Positions 60,412-64,000 of a stretch of 64,000 nt of DNA are shown piece after piece; position 1 is the first letter of the stretch, and every line of letters starts with the position of its first letter. The stretch lies in contig UXAT02000001.1 of the NCBI GenBank assembly GCA_900609035.2, forward strand, positions 124,001 to 188,000. The letters run 5' to 3'. Source of the stretch: Candidatus Defluviicoccus seviourii. GTDB lineage: Bacteria; Pseudomonadota; Alphaproteobacteria; Rhodospirillales; Defluviicoccaceae. The position numbers and the translations under genes were made by a program. The notes beneath the pieces are model-generated. The model had not been told where the DNA came from and did not search any database. It worked only from the letters and a program-made list of their open reading frames with translations.

Positions 60412-61973
60412 CACGCGTCGGCCCCGTCGGCGGGTTCTACGTACCGCGGAAAGATGCCAACCGGCGCCGGCAGCGCGGTGTCCGGTTGCAACGCGTGCTC
60501 CGGCACCAAGAACGCGAAGGTGCGGCGGTCCTCCGCCACGCTCAGCTGCGCCAAAAGCCGCGCTGCCGAAGCCGGCATGAACGGCTGCGCCAGGATGCTC
60601 AAGTGGCGGATCACCTCGGCCAGGCAGTAGAGCACGGTCCGCATGCGGGGCGGATCGCTCTTGCGCAACGCCCACGGCGCCTGCCGATCGACATAGACAT
60701 TGGCGTCCGCAATGACCCGCCACAACGCCGTGAGCGCGACATGGAAGGCTTGGCGATCGATTGCGGCGCGAAGCTGCGGCAAGAGCTCGGCGGCAGCGCT
60801 CAGCAAGGCCTGATCCTCGGCCGTCCGCGGACCCGGCTGCGGCACCGCGCCGCCGCAGTTCTTGGCGATCATCGACAGCACGCGTTGCGCCAGGTTGCCG
60901 AAATCGTTGGCGAGATCGCCATTGATCCGGCCGATCATGGCGCGATGCGAGAAGTCGCCGTCGCTGCCGAACGGAACCTCGCGCAGCATGAAGTAGCGCA
61001 CCGCATCCAGGCCGTAGCGATCGACCAGCGCATGCGGATCGATGACGTTGCCGACCGACTTCGAGATCTTCTGCCCCTCGTTGGTCCACCAGCCGTGGGC
61101 GAACACCCGCTTCGGCGGCGCGATGCCGGCTGCCATCAGGAACGCCGGCCAATAGACGGCGTGGAACCGCAAGATATCCTTGCCGACCATGTGCAGATCG
61201 GCTGGCCAGAAGCGCTTGAAGTCCTCCGATTCAACGTCGGGAAAGCCGAGCGCGGTGATATAGTTGGTCAGCGCATCGAGCCAGACATACATAACGTGAC
61301 GCTCATCGTCCGGCACCGGGATGCCCCAGTCGAACGTGGTGCGCGAGATCGACAGGTCTTGCAGACCGGAGCGAACGAAGCTGATCACCTCGTTGCGCCG
61401 GCTTTCGGGCAGGATGAAGTCCGGATTGTCCGCATAGTACGCGAGCAGCCGGTCGCCCCAGGCCGACAGCCGGAAGAAGTAGCTCGGCTCCTCGACCCAC
61501 TCGACCGCCGCTCCAGTCGGCGCCAGCCGGCTTCCGTCGGCCGCTTTCACAAGTTCGCTCTCGGCATAGAATGCCTCGTCGCGGACCGCATACCAGCCGG
61601 CGTAGGTGCCGAGATAGATCTCGTTGCGTTCGACGAGACGCTGCCACAGCGCCCGGCAAGAGTGGATATGGCGCGCCTCGGTGGTGCGGATGAAATCGTC
61701 GTTGGAGAACCCCATCGCCTGCGTCAAGCCGCGGAAGTTCGCCGAGACCCGGTCGGTGAATTCGTGCGGGGCGAGACCGGCGGCGAGCGCTGCCTTCTGC
61801 ACCTTCTGTCCGTGCTCGTCGGTGCCGGTCAGGAACTTGACCTGGAATCCGTCGAGACGCTTGAAGCGCGCAAGCACGTCGCACGCGAGCGTCGTATACA
61901 TGTGCCCTATATGGGGCACGTCATTGACGTAGTAGATCGGCGTCGTGAGGTAGTACGTCGGCGCTGGATTCAT
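60411..61973 (-). CDS. metG: Methionyl-tRNA synthetase
   Basis: 520 residues, the short form. HIGH motif as HIGHMY (21-26), KFLTGTDEHGQKVQKAA, and KMSKS motif as KISKS in WWTNEGQKISKSVGNVIDPH. ATG 61973 begins MNPAPTYYLTTPIYYVNDVP. Charges tRNA-Met. No C-terminal tRNA-binding domain, which is normal for alphaproteobacterial MetG. Lies in the conserved dacA-tmk-holB-metG-tatD order. Confidence 0.97.
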   Translation of the reverse strand: MNPAPTYYLTTPIYYVNDVPHIGHMYTTLACDVLARFKRLDGFQVKFLTGTDEHGQKVQKAALAAGLAPHEFTDRVSANFRGLTQAMGFSNDDFIRTTEARHIHSCRALWQRLVERNEIYLGTYAGWYAVRDEAFYAESELVKAADGSRLAPTGAAVEWVEEPSYFFRLSAWGDRLLAYYADNPDFILPESRRNEVISFVRSGLQDLSISRTTFDWGIPVPDDERHVMYVWLDALTNYITALGFPDVESEDFKRFWPADLHMVGKDILRFHAVYWPAFLMAAGIAPPKRVFAHGWWTNEGQKISKSVGNVIDPHALVDRYGLDAVRYFMLREVPFGSDGDFSHRAMIGRINGDLANDFGNLAQRVLSMIAKNCGGAVPQPGPRTAEDQALLSAAAELLPQLRAAIDRQAFHVALTALWRVIADANVYVDRQAPWALRKSDPPRMRTVLYCLAEVIRHLSILAQPFMPASAARLLAQLSVAEDRRTFAFLVPEHALQPDTALPAPVGIFPRYVEPADGADA

Positions 61974-62021
61974 GGTGCTCCGGTCCGTCGCGGGACAGCA
62001 CTCCTGAGGTGCGCGCACGCC

Positions 62022-63164
62022 TCAGCGTTTCAAGGCGGCCTCGACGTTGAGGAAAACGGCAAGCAGAATCTGCTTCAAGTCCATATTGGCGGTTTCTGCG
62101 CGCGCCAAGAGACGTGTTGAGTTCTCCCACACCTGCAACCACCGTTCAAGCCCGCCTGCCGCTGCCAGCCTGCCAATGGTTTCCGCCTCGCTTGCAAGCG
62201 CTTCCTGCGGTGGTGCGCCGCCGGCAACGCGCACAATGGAGGCGAGCCAGGCGCGCAACAGATCGGCGAGAAGTGCGAATCCCCCCTCCCCGCTCCCCTG
62301 CCCCTTCGCCACCTCACCGAGGTCGAGCACCGCCAGCGGCTCCACAGCGGGAAGCGCCCGGAACAGTCGCGTCAGCTGGCCCCGCAACCGTTCGCCCTCG
62401 CTGCTCGCCAGCCGCAGCGCGTGGCCGATGCTGCCGCGGGCGAGTCGCGCCAGCACCGCCGCCTCATCCGCTGTCGTCTCCGGCCGATAGCGCGGCAACA
62501 AGGCCGCGATGGTCTCCGTCGAGAGCGGCGCCAGCGTCACCGTGCGGCAGCGGGAGCGGACTGTGGCCGGCAGCATCCCCGGCGCATGGCTGACCAGGAT
62601 GAGCACGGTCCCGTGCGGCGGCTCTTCGAGCGTTTTCAACAGCGCATTGGCGGCGTTGCGGTTCATCGCTTCGGCAGGATCGACGATCACCGCGCGCCAC
62701 CCGCCTTCCGCGGCCGTTGCGGCGAGAAATGCGCCGGCCGCGCGGACTTCGGCGACGCTGATCTCAGTCCGGGGTGTCCCGCGCTTGGGATCGATCCCCG
62801 GTTCGAGGGTGAACAGATCGGCGTGCCCGCCGCTGGCGACGCGCCGAAACACCGGGTCACCAGGATCGACAAAAAGCGACGGCGAAACAGACGGCGGCGG
62901 CGGGGCATCGCCGAACAGATCGGCCGCCGCGGCCGAGGGCTCCCCTACCCGCGCGCTGGTGCCATGGCGAAACAGCCAGCGGACAAGCCGGAACGCCAGT
63001 GTCGCCTTGCCGATGCCCTTGGGGCCGCTGAACAACCATGCGTGCGCCGGCCGCCCCGCCGCGTAAACAGCGGCCAGATTGGCCTCGGCCTGCTCCTGGC
63101 CGAGAAGGTCAGGATTTGCGCGCGGCAGTGGCCACGAGCCGTCCACGTCGTCCGCGGCGCTCAC
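62022..63164 (-). CDS. holB: DNA polymerase III delta' subunit
   Basis: 380 residues from a GTG at 63164 that overlaps the tmk TGA (GTGA). Clamp-loader AAA+ fold: LLGQEQAEANLAAVYAAGRP, altered Walker A GPKGIGKATLAF, VIVDPAEAMNRNAANALLKT and EEPPHGTVLILVSHAPGMLP, with sensor residues in TVRSRCRTVTLAPL. The zinc-module cysteines of delta' are mostly absent, with a longer loop rich in Ala/Pro near 75-110. Part of the replisome clamp loader. Confidence 0.92.
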   Translation of the reverse strand: MSAADDVDGSWPLPRANPDLLGQEQAEANLAAVYAAGRPAHAWLFSGPKGIGKATLAFRLVRWLFRHGTSARVGEPSAAAADLFGDAPPPPSVSPSLFVDPGDPVFRRVASGGHADLFTLEPGIDPKRGTPRTEISVAEVRAAGAFLAATAAEGGWRAVIVDPAEAMNRNAANALLKTLEEPPHGTVLILVSHAPGMLPATVRSRCRTVTLAPLSTETIAALLPRYRPETTADEAAVLARLARGSIGHALRLASSEGERLRGQLTRLFRALPAVEPLAVLDLGEVAKGQGSGEGGFALLADLLRAWLASIVRVAGGAPPQEALASEAETIGRLAAAGGLERWLQVWENSTRLLARAETANMDLKQILLAVFLNVEAALKR

Positions 63165-63826
63165 GGCGCGCCCAACCCGATCCGCAGCCGATCGGCAACG
63201 ATCCGCCGGATCCGCTGCGCCACATCCGCGACCGTCCCGCTCGCCGCAACGACGACGCATCGCTCCGGCTCGGCGCCCGCAATGGCAAGGAATCCGGCCC
63301 GCACCCGCGCGTGGAAGGTGCTGTCGAGCCGCTCGTAACGATCGCTCGGCTGGCCGCGGCTGGCAGTCCGCGCCTGGCCCTGGCCCGGCTCGACATCCAG
63401 CACCAACGTCAAGTCGGGCCGAAACGGGCCGATGACAAGCTGATGCAACGCGCTGATCATCTGCCGATCGCACCCCAGCCCATAGCCCTGGTAGGCCATC
63501 GTTGAATCGGCAAACCGGTCGCACACGACCCACGTGCCGCGGCTGAGCGCCGGCAGAACCACCTTGTCCAGGTGCTCCCGCCGGGCGGCGTAGTGCAGCA
63601 GAACCTCGCTGACGGCCGACCAGCCGTGGTCGGGAGCGTGCATCAGAAGCGCGCGGATCGCCTCCGCACCTTCGGTTCCGCCCGGTTCGCGGGTGGCAAC
63701 AACAGGGTTACCTGCCGACCGCAGCGCGTCCGCAAGGAGCGCCACTTGCGTCGACTTCCCCGCCCCCTCCCCGCCCTCAAGGGTGATGAACCTCCCCTGC
63801 GGCCCGGCCGGCTGGGCGGCTGTCAT
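63161..63826 (-). CDS. tmk: Thymidylate kinase
   Basis: 221 residues. P-loop LEGGEGAGKSTQVALLADAL (about 16-35), REPGG and the DRFADSTMAYQGYG motif (about 100-113) are intact. Converts dTMP to dTDP. ATG 63826 overlaps the TAA of the upstream carboxypeptidase gene (TAATG). Confidence 0.96.
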   Translation of the reverse strand: MTAAQPAGPQGRFITLEGGEGAGKSTQVALLADALRSAGNPVVATREPGGTEGAEAIRALLMHAPDHGWSAVSEVLLHYAARREHLDKVVLPALSRGTWVVCDRFADSTMAYQGYGLGCDRQMISALHQLVIGPFRPDLTLVLDVEPGQGQARTASRGQPSDRYERLDSTFHARVRAGFLAIAGAEPERCVVVAASGTVADVAQRIRRIVADRLRIGLGAP

Positions 63827-64000
63827 TAACTGGCCAGACTGCCCGCCAGGTGCTTGATCGCAAAGACGAGCCGGCCAAAAACGCTGAGCCTCTCGACCGG
63901 CGTTCCGGCAACAAGCGATTGCTCGATCGGGCCGACGCCGGGTGTGTCAATCTTCAAGACCGCAAGCGGCTGGCCTTGCGCGATCGGCGCCGGAACCGGG
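63826..64000 (-). CDS. dacA: D-alanyl-D-alanine carboxypeptidase, C-terminal end (cut by window edge)
   Basis: Only the last 57 residues are in the window. They read as the end of a PBP5 C-terminal beta domain and membrane anchor: PIAQGQPLAVLKIDTPGVGP, PIEQSLVAGTPVERLSVFG, then the amphipathic RLVFAIKHLAGSLAS. The catalytic part lies outside. Its position ahead of tmk-holB-metG-tatD is standard in alphaproteobacteria. Distinct from the SPOR-tailed enzyme at 54179. Confidence 0.82.
   Translation of the reverse strand, partial: PVPAPIAQGQPLAVLKIDTPGVGPIEQSLVAGTPVERLSVFGRLVFAIKHLAGSLAS

Noticed and set aside
60486-62120. 544-codon plus-strand open frame across metG
   Set aside because: Shadow of metG; no recognisable domain, no ribosome site, and the opposite frame is a full methionyl-tRNA synthetase.

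Overview
The window is a high-GC, gene-dense stretch of chromosome, most likely from an alphaproteobacterium and probably from Rhodospirillales. This rests on gene content and order: a DUF2849/sulfite reductase/DUF934/cysH set, the dacA-tmk-holB-metG-tatD order, sdhE between recG and mfd, and a short class II-like phosphoribulokinase gene. I see no insertion sequence, prophage or CRISPR array. Both ends cut genes: cysH on the left and a D,D-carboxypeptidase on the right.

Layout. 1-2684 (minus): assimilatory sulfate/sulfite reduction. 3010-14543 (plus): an accessory signalling cluster with an ATP-grasp ligase, a sensor-MFS fusion, an ABC_sub_bind periplasmic protein, a PAS/GAF histidine kinase, a small response regulator, a REC-REC-GGDEF-EAL protein and a degenerate GGDEF protein. 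14594-19268 (minus): metF plus a methionine synthase split into two genes. 19638-21369 (plus): mlaA and a cytidylate-kinase-like protein. 21433-26435 (minus): feoA-feoA-feoB-feoC-like, then lepA. 26736-28273 (minus): folD, DUF167 and YggT. 28431-30755: tRNA-Ala, a small tRNA-flanked cassette, acetyltransferases, a VOC protein and hicAB. 30936-37147 (plus): an aminotransferase, tRNA-His, then prk-tkt-fba-rpe.

37140-39867 (minus): a universal stress protein, a TIGR02186 protein, a TauE/SafE permease and a Nudix hydrolase. 40044-46704: a DUF502 membrane protein, recG, sdhE and mfd. 46714-49614: an FAD oxidoreductase, a VWA protein and a DnaJ-domain membrane protein. 49742-53397 and 55969-57603 (plus): galU, ugd, a phosphomannomutase/phosphoglucomutase and pgm, which together supply UDP-glucose, UDP-glucuronate and hexose phosphates for surface polysaccharide. 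Between them lie a cysteine hydrolase and a SPOR-tailed D,D-carboxypeptidase. 57694-64000 (minus): mazG, a metallo-beta-lactamase-fold protein, tatD, metG, holB, tmk and a second D,D-carboxypeptidase.

The best candidate for an undescribed system is the 3010-14543 cluster. It joins a ligase that may make a small molecule, a transporter with its own sensor region, a periplasmic binding protein lacking ABC partners, and a two-component pathway ending in c-di-GMP enzymes. A run of ten G at the start of the GGDEF-EAL gene puts the translationally coupled start one base out of frame, which suggests either phase variation or a base-count error. Other notable features are a 16-bp repeat of the tRNA-Ala 3' end flanking an 800-bp AT-richer cassette, the split metH, a Calvin-cycle-type module with no RuBisCO in view, and several strong palindromes next to start codons.
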